Both the position numbers and the translations under genes were made by a program. A stretch of DNA of 64,000 nt from Photobacterium salinisoli (lineage in GTDB: Bacteria > Pseudomonadota > Gammaproteobacteria > Enterobacterales > Vibrionaceae): the NCBI RefSeq assembly GCF_003614885.1, contig NZ_QZMS01000007.1, positions 434,001-498,000 on the forward strand, given 5' to 3'. Positions 34,591-44,652 of the stretch are shown here, one piece after another (position 1 is the first letter of the stretch; each line of letters opens with the position of its first letter). The notes under the pieces were generated by a model that had not been told where the DNA came from, searched no databases, and saw only the letters and a list, made by a program, of their open reading frames with translations.

Positions 34591-35673
34591 ATGAATGATA
34601 TGTTGAACCCGGAGCTGCAACCTGTCCGCTCAGACAATCCAGCCGACATGTTGGAAGTGACACCCGAAATCGTTGCTTTGTCTGACAGCTTTGATCCTTT
34701 CGACGCTGTTGCAACCATCACTTTTGGTAAAGAAGCGCTGGAGAAAATCACCGCGTTTTCCGACAACGTGCTTGAACAAGTTCGGGTCCGTGATACCGGA
34801 GATGCCGGAGAAATTCTGCAATCTATGGTGGAGTCGATGGACAGCGCTGCGTTTGATCAGCTCAAAGGCAATAGCTTTCTGGCGAATCTGCCGCTGATTG
34901 GCGAACTGTTTGATTCCTTCAAAAAGTTCTCCCGCAGCTTCGATTCGGTCAAGCAGCAGCTTGAGCAGCTGTCGCAGCAACTGGAAGCGCAGGAAGTGAA
35001 ACTGGCGCACGATATCACGCAGTTGGATGGCCTGTACGATAACAACCTTGAGTTGCTCAAAGGTCTGGAGCACTTCATTGCCGCGGGTAAATACAAACTC
35101 AATCAGCTGAACACGGATGTATTACCTGCCTTGCACGCGGCGTCTGTTCAATCCGGCGATGCGCTGGACGCACAGAAATACCGTGACGCCAGTCAGGCAG
35201 TCGCGCGACTGGAAAAACGGATTCATAATCTGGAGCTTACCCGGCTTGCTGCGGTGCAAACCGCGCCGCAAATCCGTTTGTCGCAGGAAGGCAATAAAAT
35301 GTTGATGGAAGATATCCAGGATATCGTTCATAACACCTTTCCTTTGTGGAAACGCCAGTTCCTGATTGCGATTTCCAACTACGAGAAAGAAAAGGCGTTG
35401 CGAGTCACCCGCACTGTGAAGGATTACACTAACAAACAGTACGTGAAAAACGCGGAACACCTGAAAGTGCTGGAAGAGCAAATTGCTGAAAACTACCAGC
35501 GCGGCATTCTGGATATCGAATCCCTGCAGGCGGTCAACCAATTGACGATTGAAACGCTGAACAACACGTTATCCCGCGTCAAAGAAGGTCGTCAGCAACG
35601 TGAGCAGGCCGAAAAAGTGATTGCGAAAGCCGAGCAAGAATTGAAAGTGGCGTTGCAGCAAACGCTTGAATGA
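34591..35673 (+). CDS. TelA/KlaA-like toxic anion resistance family protein
   Basis: A 360-residue, almost entirely helical protein with the TelA-family pattern: FLANLPLIGELFDSFKKFSRSFDSVKQQLEQLSQQLEAQEVKLAHDITQLDGLYDNN, a Leu-rich middle and QEGNKMLMEDIQDIVHNTFPLWKRQFLIAI. The family was first linked to plasmid tellurite resistance but is widespread in stress operons; its molecular role is unknown. AAGGAAA precedes ATG 34591. Last member of the core operon, followed by a terminator. Confidence 0.9.
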   Translation: MNDMLNPELQPVRSDNPADMLEVTPEIVALSDSFDPFDAVATITFGKEALEKITAFSDNVLEQVRVRDTGDAGEILQSMVESMDSAAFDQLKGNSFLANLPLIGELFDSFKKFSRSFDSVKQQLEQLSQQLEAQEVKLAHDITQLDGLYDNNLELLKGLEHFIAAGKYKLNQLNTDVLPALHAASVQSGDALDAQKYRDASQAVARLEKRIHNLELTRLAAVQTAPQIRLSQEGNKMLMEDIQDIVHNTFPLWKRQFLIAISNYEKEKALRVTRTVKDYTNKQYVKNAEHLKVLEEQIAENYQRGILDIESLQAVNQLTIETLNNTLSRVKEGRQQREQAEKVIAKAEQELKVALQQTLE

Positions 35674-35709
35674 TGATGTTGGGCTGCATCATAGGTGGGC
35701 ATTAATCAG

Positions 35710-35736
35710 AACGGCAGTTAACACTGCCGTTTTTTA
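35710..35736 (+). terminator. Rho-independent terminator after TelA-like gene
   Basis: AACGGCAGT (35710-35718), loop TAAC, ACTGCCGTT (35723-35731), then TTTTT. Confidence 0.92.
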
Positions 35737-35795
35737 TGGTTGAGTTTTCCGATGATTGTCAGCCTGCTGCGCTTTAATCAGTGTTAGGTGACGTG

Positions 35796-35897
35796 ATGTA
35801 TAACGATATAGAGCAAATTCACAGGAATATAAGTCAGTATGCCGAGGCTTTCTTGGGGGATATCAATAATTCTTTAACGAATCAAGTGTCGCCATGA
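35796..35897 (+). CDS. Possible 33-residue peptide, perhaps a frameshifted small gene
   Basis: ATG 35796 with AGGTG upstream opens a frame reading MYNDIEQIHRNISQYAEAFL and ending at TGA 35895-35897. In the +1 frame from about 35890 a further charged stretch (RHEAQIESHRQRIASASK, then KLFFESWGW) continues into the next gene region. Together they look like one small helical protein broken by a frameshift. No family recognised. Confidence 0.3.
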   Translation: MYNDIEQIHRNISQYAEAFLGDINNSLTNQVSP

Positions 35898-35974
35898 AGC
35901 ACAAATTGAATCGCATCGGCAGCGCATTGCCAGTGCATCTAAAGTGAAGCTGTTTTTTGAATCGTGGGGTTGGA

Positions 35975-36700
35975 ATGGCAAAGCAAAAAACGAAAAAAGA
36001 CGATATCGTCATTTGTAACTTGAGTATCTGGCACAGGCCAGTTGGTTTGGTCTTTTTCCTTGCGTCTACTGTATTGGTTGTGCTGTTTCCTTATTTTCCG
36101 GTTCAGTACCTGACGGCTTTACTTAGCCTTTGGTCCGTATTAAGAAAAAAAGAAATGGTATGGCGAAAAAAGGAGCGTCAGTGGTCTTTTCGAGTGCGAA
36201 GTTTTTTATTATGGCGCCAAACCAGCCATCCGATGACAGAGCGCGATGCATTGATTCTGTATTACGAAAAGCCTGTTGAGGAAGAAAGAGATGGCACGAT
36301 CATGACGAGTTATGGCCGTTTCGAACTTGAGTTCGAACCACAAGCCAGTCGGTTTGATCCGGATAGTCAGTCTGAATATCAAACAGGCACTCAATATCGT
36401 TTAAAGAAATTCGATCAAGATGCCCAAGCGCCTGAGTTAACGGAGATGATGAAACAAATTATCGAGGTCTACCGTGCCAGCAATATGGATGTCCGAATCG
36501 CCTTCGGATTGACAGATCTGGATGAGGAAAGATATAGGGCTATCCAAACAGCACTTGGCATTGATCCATCTCGCGTCCTTCTTGATGAAGGGGAGGGCAA
36601 TAAAGATGATAAGAATGCTGCTTATTATGAAGTGAAGCGATACAGGCTGACATCCAGTCAAATGAGAGATGAAATGATATCGGCCGAACAGCGCCAATAA
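35975..36700 (+). CDS. Uncharacterised membrane protein, paralogue 1
   Basis: A 241-residue protein with two close hydrophobic segments (about residues 25-60, GLVFFLASTVLVVLFPYFPVQYLTALLSLWSVLRK) and a large soluble domain of mixed strands and helices. The pattern VICNLxxWHxPxG...LWSVLRKxExxW is shared with the next gene, so the two are tandem paralogues. ATG 35975 is preferred (GGGG upstream). No family recognised; the shape suggests a membrane-anchored PH-like or regulatory domain. Confidence 0.75.
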   Translation: MAKQKTKKDDIVICNLSIWHRPVGLVFFLASTVLVVLFPYFPVQYLTALLSLWSVLRKKEMVWRKKERQWSFRVRSFLLWRQTSHPMTERDALILYYEKPVEEERDGTIMTSYGRFELEFEPQASRFDPDSQSEYQTGTQYRLKKFDQDAQAPELTEMMKQIIEVYRASNMDVRIAFGLTDLDEERYRAIQTALGIDPSRVLLDEGEGNKDDKNAAYYEVKRYRLTSSQMRDEMISAEQRQ

Positions 36701-36709
36701 TGTTAATGG

Positions 36710-37339
36710 ATGACAGACGAGATGAAAATAACAAAAAACACAGACGATAGTGTCATCTGCAACTTAAAGGTCTGGCATAAGCCATTTGGTTGGTTTTGGA
36801 CGGTTGTGTTCGCCATCTTCCTGCCTTTTGTGTCGCTTCACCCCTTGCAGGCTTCATTGGGTGTGCTGGGGCTATGGTCTGTGTTGCGAAAAAGAGAGAT
36901 TCTCTGGTGTGCCAATGAGGCGAAATGGGTTTACCGAACCCGACACTTTTGGAAGTGGCGTGAAGTTCAATATGAAATGACTCCGAATGATACGCTGACA
37001 CTCATCTGGAACAGAACGGAATCCGATTCGTCGCACTTCATTCTGAGATTTAAACCAAAATCGGCTCTGTTTATTCAGCGCCATCGATTCATAGAGAATT
37101 ATACGTTAGAAGTGTTACCGACACATACGGCTGAAGTTGAATTAACGGCAACGATGAAAAAAATCAGTCGCATTTATGGTTCCTGCAATATCAGCCTGAA
37201 CACCGGCGTTGAACTTGATGAGTTGAACGATCAAAAAAGTAAAGCCATTCATGATGAACTTGGCATCAACTGTCTACCCGCTCAATCCGATGAAAAGGTT
37301 GTGTTATTCCAGGATGCCATCTGGCGTGAAAAGCAATGA
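36710..37339 (+). CDS. Uncharacterised membrane protein, paralogue 2
   Basis: A 209-residue protein resembling the preceding one: SVICNLKVWHKPFGWFWTVVFAIF and LGLWSVLRKREILWCANEAKWVYRTRHFWKWR. The C-terminal domain shares ELTATMKKISRIYGSCNI with paralogue 1's ELTEMMKQIIEVYRASNM. The start is 36710 or 36722. It begins 9 bases after paralogue 1, so they are co-transcribed. Function unknown. Confidence 0.72.
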   Translation: MTDEMKITKNTDDSVICNLKVWHKPFGWFWTVVFAIFLPFVSLHPLQASLGVLGLWSVLRKREILWCANEAKWVYRTRHFWKWREVQYEMTPNDTLTLIWNRTESDSSHFILRFKPKSALFIQRHRFIENYTLEVLPTHTAEVELTATMKKISRIYGSCNISLNTGVELDELNDQKSKAIHDELGINCLPAQSDEKVVLFQDAIWREKQ

Positions 37340-37613
37340 CGAATATAGGCGTAATCTCCAGGCTTTATTAAACCTGCTGTTCCTGCGCTACTGACCAATG
37401 CTATGAATCGAGAGTAGATCACTGGGGTAGCCTCTATCCGCACCCGGATGAGGTGTGCCTCTCATAGCGGTAGGGAAGGTATCCCAGAACCAGAACATCT
37501 TTGGGATTCCTAAAACTACCCTGGTTGATTCAGGTGTTGTGCATGTGATAGGTCATTGAAGTTGTTTTTTCCCTTTGTCCGCTGAAAAGATAACGTGCTT
37601 GCTGAAATTCGTC

Positions 37614-38072
37614 TTACTGGCCCAAACCGGGGATTACCGATGAATGAGCCTTCAATATCGAGAGGATGATTTTTCGATCATTGGGGTCAAATTGATCGAA
37701 AATCTCATCTCCCGAGATCTGCTGTGCCTGCAGGGCGAATTGTGCTGCTTGCTTGGCGTTGCCAAGCTTTAGACAGGCTTTGGCCGAGATCAGAAAGGGA
37801 AGAGGTTGTTGTTTTTCTCGACACCAGTTCAAAGCCTGTCCGGAGATAGCAATAGCATGTTCATAGTCTTGATTTTCCAGTAATACTGAGCCGTAACCAC
37901 TTTTGATCCAGTGATTCAGATCATCATCGGGTAAGTGTTCATCGGCATATGCTGAAGCTTGCTGCCACATGTGTAAGGCTTCAGACAAACTCCCGTCCAA
38001 TTCAAGAAAAAGTGCTTTATTTGCGAGTTCAAAGGCATGGTCAGCATGTGGATTATTGTCTGTCATCATCAT
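37614..38072 (-). CDS. TPR-like helical repeat protein
   Basis: A 152-residue soluble protein with tetratricopeptide-like helix pairs (AFELANKALFLELDGSLSEALHMWQQASAYADE, SVLLENQDYEHAIAISGQALNWC, AKACLKLGNAKQAAQFALQAQQI). It probably mediates protein contacts. Three consecutive ATG codons make the start ambiguous by 6 bases, and no Shine-Dalgarno site is evident. Convergent with the paralogue pair. Confidence 0.65.
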   Translation of the reverse strand: MMMTDNNPHADHAFELANKALFLELDGSLSEALHMWQQASAYADEHLPDDDLNHWIKSGYGSVLLENQDYEHAIAISGQALNWCREKQQPLPFLISAKACLKLGNAKQAAQFALQAQQISGDEIFDQFDPNDRKIILSILKAHSSVIPGLGQ

Positions 38073-38484
38073 TCACTGTGTTGTGTAAGCCTGCTATCAC
38101 AGGGGATAGCACCCCATGAGGAACCGAGGTATCTGTTCAGAATAAGAAGCGTTATTTTTTCTGCTAAAGGTTATTCAGCGATATTATCATCTTAAGTCGT
38201 GGATTCATCCTTTTAAATTCACTGTGATGATGTGTTGTATCGAATTGTTGAGTGGTCGCTAAAGAGCCAATTTTTCATGTTGTTATCCCGTTTTTTATCA
38301 CAAAACCTTCATCAGCATCAGCCTCGTTTTTGCCCGGTTTCAGTTAATCGCCAAAAATCGCTTACAAACTCACCCCGGTTTGAAGTGGGTTCCATTTTAT
38401 TGCTCGCAGTTTCACTGCAACTTTGACACCCTCCGTTACCATCATCTATAGGTCATACCTCTTACCAATAACGTATGGCTCATT
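38073..38484. other. AT-rich intergenic region upstream of the phospholipase gene
   Basis: A 64-codon frame at 38232-38426 has no recognisable content and is not called. The region presumably holds promoters for the divergent TPR and phospholipase genes. Confidence 0.4.
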
Positions 38485-39768
38485 ATGAAAAAATCATTAC
38501 TCTTCATGCTGTTACCTTTTTCCGCTGCTGCACAAACTGGAGATGGACCTGCTTTACATCATCCATTTGTTCAAACTGTGTCTCAGTCCAGCGCTGTACC
38601 TTTGTCGGCGGCGCAGATTGAGCAGGTGCAAAGCAGTAACACTTATACTTATGTTCGTTGCTGGTATCGTCCGGCGCAGACGCACGATGATCCGGCCACC
38701 ACCTGGGAGTGGGCGCTGGATGAAAACGGCGAGTATTACCAGCTGAGCGGTTACTGGTGGTCATCCTGGTCGTTTAAGAATATGTTCTATACTCATACGC
38801 CGCAGTCAGAGATCAAAGCGCGCTGTGCAGAAACCTTAGGGGTCAGCCATGACACGGCTGACATGACCTATTTTGCTGCCGATAACAGCTTGTCTTATAA
38901 CCATTCCATCTGGACCAATGATCTGGGTGTCTTTATGGGCATTAATAAAGTGGTCGCTTTTGGTGACAGCCTGTCGGACACCGGCAATCTGTTCAACGCC
39001 TCTCAATGGGTGTTTCCGAACCGCAATTCCTGGTTTCTGGGGCACTTCTCAAACGGTTTTGTCTGGACAGAGTATCTGGCGGAGAGTTTGAATCTGCCGC
39101 TGTACAACTGGGCGGTAGGGGGAGCGGCGGGTTCCAATCAGTATGTTGCTCTGACGGGGGTGACAGAGCAAGTCACGTCATATCTTGAGTACATGCAACT
39201 GGCTCAGAATTACCATCCGGCCAATACCTTGTTTACGCTGGAGTTCGGGCTGAACGATTTCATGAATTACGATCGCACGGTGGAAGAAGCCAAAGCCGAT
39301 TACAGCTCGGCCATGAAGCGCTTAACCGAATCGGGCGCTCAAAACATTTTGCTGATGACCTTGCCGGATGCCACCCGTGCACCGCAGTTTAAGTATTCGA
39401 CGCAGGAAGAGATCGATAAGGTGCAGGCGAAAATTCTGGCCTTTAATGCTTTCATTAAGACCGAGGCCAAACATTATCAGGGCAAAGGAATCAAGGTCGT
39501 GCTGTTTGATGCACACCATTTGTTTGAGCAGATTACGTCTAATCCGGCATCACACGGTTTTGCCAATGCCAAAGATGCCTGTCTGGATATTAATCGCAGC
39601 TCCGCGGCAGACTACCTGTACAGCCACAGTTTTACCGATGAATGTGCGTATCACGGGTCGGATAAGTATGTGTTCTGGGGCGTCACGCACCCAACCACAG
39701 CCACCCATCAATACATCGCTAATGCCATGTACCTGCCGGTGATTTCCACCTTTAACATCCAGCCTTAA
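38485..39768 (+). CDS. tlh: Thermolabile hemolysin-type secreted GDSL phospholipase/lecithinase
   Basis: A 427-residue secreted lipase. A signal peptide (MKKSLLFMLLPFSAAAQ) is followed by an about 130-residue N-terminal domain typical of the Vibrio TLH/VPL family. The SGNH domain then shows VVAFGDSLSDTGN (Ser162), the Gly block AVGGAAGSNQY, EFGLNDF (Asn) and the C-terminal THPTTATH (catalytic His). It hydrolyses phosphatidylcholine and lyso-lipids outside the cell. No strong Shine-Dalgarno site is seen at the ATG. A terminator follows. Confidence 0.93.
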   Translation: MKKSLLFMLLPFSAAAQTGDGPALHHPFVQTVSQSSAVPLSAAQIEQVQSSNTYTYVRCWYRPAQTHDDPATTWEWALDENGEYYQLSGYWWSSWSFKNMFYTHTPQSEIKARCAETLGVSHDTADMTYFAADNSLSYNHSIWTNDLGVFMGINKVVAFGDSLSDTGNLFNASQWVFPNRNSWFLGHFSNGFVWTEYLAESLNLPLYNWAVGGAAGSNQYVALTGVTEQVTSYLEYMQLAQNYHPANTLFTLEFGLNDFMNYDRTVEEAKADYSSAMKRLTESGAQNILLMTLPDATRAPQFKYSTQEEIDKVQAKILAFNAFIKTEAKHYQGKGIKVVLFDAHHLFEQITSNPASHGFANAKDACLDINRSSAADYLYSHSFTDECAYHGSDKYVFWGVTHPTTATHQYIANAMYLPVISTFNIQP

Positions 39769-39787
39769 CGACATACTGGATCTTGGC

Positions 39788-39812
39788 AAGCAGGGCATTC
39801 GCCCTGCTTTTT
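39788..39812 (+). terminator. Terminator after phospholipase gene
   Basis: AGCAGGGC (39789-39796), loop ATTC, GCCCTGCT (39801-39808), then TTTT. Confidence 0.9.
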
Positions 39813-39830
39813 CAGTGAAGGGAAGGTGAT

Positions 39831-40859
39831 TCAGCTCTCAGTATGGCGAGTTTCCGATGCCAGAGCCTGCGTTGATTCCCGTAAAACCAGCTCCCCGGTA
39901 TAGGTCTGGTGATGCGTTTGGACGGACTGTTTATTGGCTAAGGCTATCGCCAGTGTCATGGCATCCTGAGTAAGCCGGACAATAGGTAATGAGACGGTAG
40001 TGAGGCTGGGAATGGCATAAGCGGCAGCAGGCTCATTATCGATACCCATTACTGAGATATCCTGTGGCACACGCAAGCTGTGATCATGCAGAGCCCGAAT
40101 GGCGCCGATTGCCATGTCATCGTTACAGGCAAAAATGGCGCTGAAGCTCTGCTGGCTGCCCAGGAGTTGCTCAACGGCCTGATAACCGCTCGCCAGAGTG
40201 TTGGTTCCTTTATAAACCCAGCCGGGCTGTATGCTTATCCGTTGCTGCTCCAGCATTTTCCGGTACACAGCATACCGGATCTGGCCGGTTTCGCTGGCCA
40301 GTGGGGAAGTAATACAGGCTATGTTACGGTGGCCGAGATCAAGCAAGTGCTGCATGGCAATCTCTGCCAGTTGACGCTGATCCAAGCCGAAACTGTGCAG
40401 AGTGCTATCTTCTGACTGACGGTTCAGGATGATCAGCGGCGGCAGTACGCTTTGCTGCAGAGCAGCCAGATCGGCAAGGCTTAAATGGCGGCTGTAGAGC
40501 AATATGGCATCACAGCGCTGACTGGCTAAGGTGGCAACGGCTTCCCTTTCTCCGTCAGCAGTGTTGCGGCTGTTAACCACCAACAGTTTTTTGTTGTCCC
40601 GCTGCGTGCTTTGCTCGGCATGGTGCAGAATGCTGCCAAAATAGCTGCTTTGAAAGTGGGGCAAAATCAGGCCAATGGTATTGGAGGTATTGGTTGCCAG
40701 TGCCTGCGCCAGTGCGTTGGGCTGATAACCGAGAGTTTGCATGGCAGCAAGCACAGCGTCGCGGGTAGCGGCTTTGACCTGCCCGGTGCCATTTAAAACA
40801 CGTGACACTGTGGCTTTGGAGTAGCCGGTTGCTTTACACACATCGTTTATGGTTGCCAT
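39831..40859 (-). CDS. LacI-family transcriptional repressor (AscG-like)
   Basis: A 342-residue regulator. The N-terminal HTH and hinge read MATINDVCKATGYSKATVSRVLNGTGQVKAATRD, followed by a sugar-binding domain (FACNDDMAIGAIRALHDHSLRVPQDISVMGIDNE). AGAGGAC precedes the ATG. It is encoded just after the 6-phospho-beta-glucosidase on the same strand, whose promoter carries AscG-like AACCGGTT operators, so it probably represses that gene. Confidence 0.92.
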   Translation of the reverse strand: MATINDVCKATGYSKATVSRVLNGTGQVKAATRDAVLAAMQTLGYQPNALAQALATNTSNTIGLILPHFQSSYFGSILHHAEQSTQRDNKKLLVVNSRNTADGEREAVATLASQRCDAILLYSRHLSLADLAALQQSVLPPLIILNRQSEDSTLHSFGLDQRQLAEIAMQHLLDLGHRNIACITSPLASETGQIRYAVYRKMLEQQRISIQPGWVYKGTNTLASGYQAVEQLLGSQQSFSAIFACNDDMAIGAIRALHDHSLRVPQDISVMGIDNEPAAAYAIPSLTTVSLPIVRLTQDAMTLAIALANKQSVQTHHQTYTGELVLRESTQALASETRHTES

Positions 40860-40875
40860 TGCCTGTCCTCTTTAT

Positions 40876-40909
40876 CATCCGGCTACGGACAGTAAGCCGC
40901 AGCCGGATG
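40876..40909. repeat. REP-like stem-loop
   Basis: CATCCGGCT (40876-40884) and AGCCGGATG (40901-40909) lie between the glucosidase stop and the LacI gene. The sequence resembles palindromic units of enterobacterial REP elements and may stabilise the glucosidase mRNA. Confidence 0.5.
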
Positions 40910-40955
40910 GCGAGTGTAACGAACTTTAGCTGTGGTTAGAATGCTTTATCTGTCG

Positions 40956-42422
<1,467 letters not shown>

Positions 42423-42449
42423 TCATGAACAATATTGGATACTGAGCGC

Positions 42450-42478
42450 AGTGTAGATCATTAAAACTGAAAATGTAA
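42450..42478 (-). promoter_or_regulatory. Promoter of the 6-phospho-beta-glucosidase gene
   Basis: On the minus strand, TTACAT (42478-42473), a 17-base spacer and TACACT (42455-42450). The -35 box overlaps the proximal operator copy, as expected for repression. Confidence 0.6.
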
Positions 42479-42499
42479 CCGGTTTCTGTAACCGGTTTC
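42474..42499. promoter_or_regulatory. Tandem LacI-family operators
   Basis: TGTAACCGGTTTC occurs twice with no gap (42474-42486 and 42487-42499). Each copy is centred on the palindrome AACCGGTT, the core of AscG/LacI-type operators. They lie about 80-110 bases upstream of the glucosidase start. Confidence 0.8.
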
Positions 42500-42700
42500 T
42501 TTTTAGTGGGACAGAGAAAGTATTGTGCTTGCGGGTCAGAGGGTGGTATTGGGGAGCGCCGGAGAAAAGGCGCTGAGGAGCAGGCAGTATGCCAACCTGA
42601 GTACGTAAATACATTGGCTGACATACTGCCAGGGCCTAAGGCGGGAAGCGTTATTCAGTCTGTGCCTTAGTCGCCCGTGAACTTAAAGCTGCTGCGGAGG

Positions 42701-43987
42701 CTATTCAGCGAATGCGATGTCCCTCAGGAACAGGGCAATCTCTGGGAAGAACACCAGCAGTGCGGCTGAAATCAGCAAGATGGCGATAAAGGGGGCAGTG
42801 CCTCGCACCACTTCCCAGTAGGGCTTTTTGAACACGGCAATGGCGGTAAAGATGTCACAGCCGAATGGCGGTGTGGCAGAACCAATGGCCACCTGCAAGG
42901 TAATAATGATCCCGACATGAACAGGATCGAGATTGGTGGCTTCGATGGCCGGCGCAAAAATGGGTGTCAGCACCAGAATCACCACAATCGGGTCGACAAA
43001 CATGCAGGCGATAAAAAAGGCAACAGAAATAGAAGCCAGCACACCAAGCGGACCCATTTCATCAATGCCGACCGCATCCAGGATCATCTGCGGAATTTGC
43101 GCGAACGAAATAATCCAGGAAAAGCCATTGCCGACACCGACCAGAATGAAAACGACCGCAGTGATCAAGCCGGTGGATTTGGCGATGGCGTAAATATCTT
43201 TGCTGCCCAGAGAGCGAAAAACAATGAACTCCAGAAAGACAGCGTAAAGCACACACACAGCTGCGGCTTCGGTCGGGCTGAAAATCCCGCCGTAAATCCC
43301 GCCGACGATAATCACCGGAAACATCAGCGGCCAGATGGCGTTTTTAGCCGCATTAATGCGCTCAGACCAGCTAGCACGCTCTTCTGTCGGCACCTTATTG
43401 ATGGTGGCGTAAGCCAGACAATACAGAGAGAAGAACAGCAGAATCATCAGACCAGGGCCGACGCCTGCGATGAAAAGCTCTGCGATAGACGTTTCTGAAA
43501 TGACACCATAAATGATCATCCCGATACTGGGTGGGATCAGGAACGCAATATCACTGGCGTTGATGATCAGGGCCAGGGAAAAAGAATCGCTGTAACCGGC
43601 TTTGAGCAGCTTGGGGCGCAGTGTGGAACCTACAGCAACCACAGTGGCCTGGGTGGAACCTGATACTGCGCCGAACAGGGTGCAGGAAGCCGCGGTACTG
43701 ATAGCCAGGCCACCCCGGATATGACCGATAAAGGTCATTACCATATCTATCAGGCGGTTGGCTGAGTGGCCGCGGGTCATGATATCCGCAGCCAGAATAA
43801 ACATGGGGACGGCAATCAGAGAGGCCGGGCGGATCCCGCCCAGCACTTGCTGGATAAAGGTATCCATTTGTCCCATTCCGCCAAACATCATGTAGAAACC
43901 GGTCAGGGCGGCGGTAATCAGAGGGATCATCATAGGGAAGCCGATCAACAGCATCACTATCATGATCAGCATTAAGGTCATAGCCAT
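42701..43987 (-). CDS. dctM: TRAP transporter large permease (DctM-like)
   Basis: A 428-residue protein with about 12 hydrophobic segments typical of DctM, including PASLIAVPMFILAADIM, TASCTLFGAVSGSTQATVVAVGSTLRP and IVVILVLTPIFAPAIEATNLDPVHVGIIITLQVAIGSATPPFG. It forms the sodium-coupled channel of a tripartite solute uptake system with the small permease and binding protein encoded upstream. AAAGG lies upstream of the ATG. Confidence 0.94.
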   Translation of the reverse strand: MAMTLMLIMIVMLLIGFPMMIPLITAALTGFYMMFGGMGQMDTFIQQVLGGIRPASLIAVPMFILAADIMTRGHSANRLIDMVMTFIGHIRGGLAISTAASCTLFGAVSGSTQATVVAVGSTLRPKLLKAGYSDSFSLALIINASDIAFLIPPSIGMIIYGVISETSIAELFIAGVGPGLMILLFFSLYCLAYATINKVPTEERASWSERINAAKNAIWPLMFPVIIVGGIYGGIFSPTEAAAVCVLYAVFLEFIVFRSLGSKDIYAIAKSTGLITAVVFILVGVGNGFSWIISFAQIPQMILDAVGIDEMGPLGVLASISVAFFIACMFVDPIVVILVLTPIFAPAIEATNLDPVHVGIIITLQVAIGSATPPFGCDIFTAIAVFKKPYWEVVRGTAPFIAILLISAALLVFFPEIALFLRDIAFAE

Positions 43988-44013
43988 GGTGAATACCTTT
44001 TATACTTCATTTT

Positions 44014-44595
44014 TTATTTCTGTATGTCACTTTCAGTCTTTGTGTACTGGTCAAGCACACCGGTGGAGAGGTAGATATCCGGGCTGGTGGCATTTTTATA
44101 GGCAGTCAGCAGGTACTGCACACCTGTGACAGCAAAACCGAGTGGAACCCAGATATATATCCACCAGATTTCAAAACCGAGTGCCGGTAAAATACGGCCG
44201 CGCTCAAACACGGACACCACATATTGGAAAGAAAAATAAGCCAGCAGGAACATGATCGCAGCAGTGATGACGGCAATCAGGATCATGACGATTTTCCGGC
44301 CGGTGAAAGGCAGCATGTCGTACAACGCAGACATGCGGATGTGGCGGCCATGGCGGGCAGCATAACCAATGCCGGCAAAAGTAATCAGAATAATGAGTAT
44401 GCGATTGATTTCGCCGGAGAAGAACAGGCCCTGGCCAAAGCCGAACCGCGCCACTACGTTAACACAGGTGTTCAGGGCCATGAGCAGCACACCTGTAGCA
44501 AGCATGAAGGATTCAATTTTACTGATCAGTGTATCGATTTTGCCGATAACACCAGGCAATTCCGAGTGGTATTCCAATGATTCGGAATCGGACAT
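44014..44595 (-). CDS. dctQ: TRAP transporter small permease (DctQ-like)
   Basis: A 193-residue protein with four hydrophobic segments and the DctQ pattern [38 protein letters not shown]. It lies between binding-protein and large-permease genes. GAGGAAG precedes the ATG. The gap to dctP holds a stem-loop. Confidence 0.92.
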   Translation of the reverse strand: MSDSESLEYHSELPGVIGKIDTLISKIESFMLATGVLLMALNTCVNVVARFGFGQGLFFSGEINRILIILITFAGIGYAARHGRHIRMSALYDMLPFTGRKIVMILIAVITAAIMFLLAYFSFQYVVSVFERGRILPALGFEIWWIYIWVPLGFAVTGVQYLLTAYKNATSPDIYLSTGVLDQYTKTESDIQK

Positions 44596-44615
44596 AACAA
44601 CTTCCTCAAACAGTA

Positions 44616-44640
44616 AGGTACCGCGGGTCAGGCGGTACCT
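44616..44640. repeat. Stem-loop between dctP and dctQ
   Basis: AGGTACCGC (44616-44624) and GCGGTACCT (44632-44640), a perfect 9-bp stem. It probably helps make more binding protein than permease from one transcript. Confidence 0.65.
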
Positions 44641-44652
44641 CGTACGACTTTA

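Noticed and set aside
26222-35673. Labelling the flotillin/ATPase/PLD/TelA operon a tellurite resistance cluster
   Set aside because: Only the TelA-like protein links to tellurite, and none of TerB, TerC, TerD, TehA or TehB is present.
37340-37613. Structured RNA in the gap between paralogue 2 and the TPR gene
   Set aside because: Only short local pairings such as GAGG-TGTG-CCTC were seen; there is no recognisable riboswitch or sRNA architecture.
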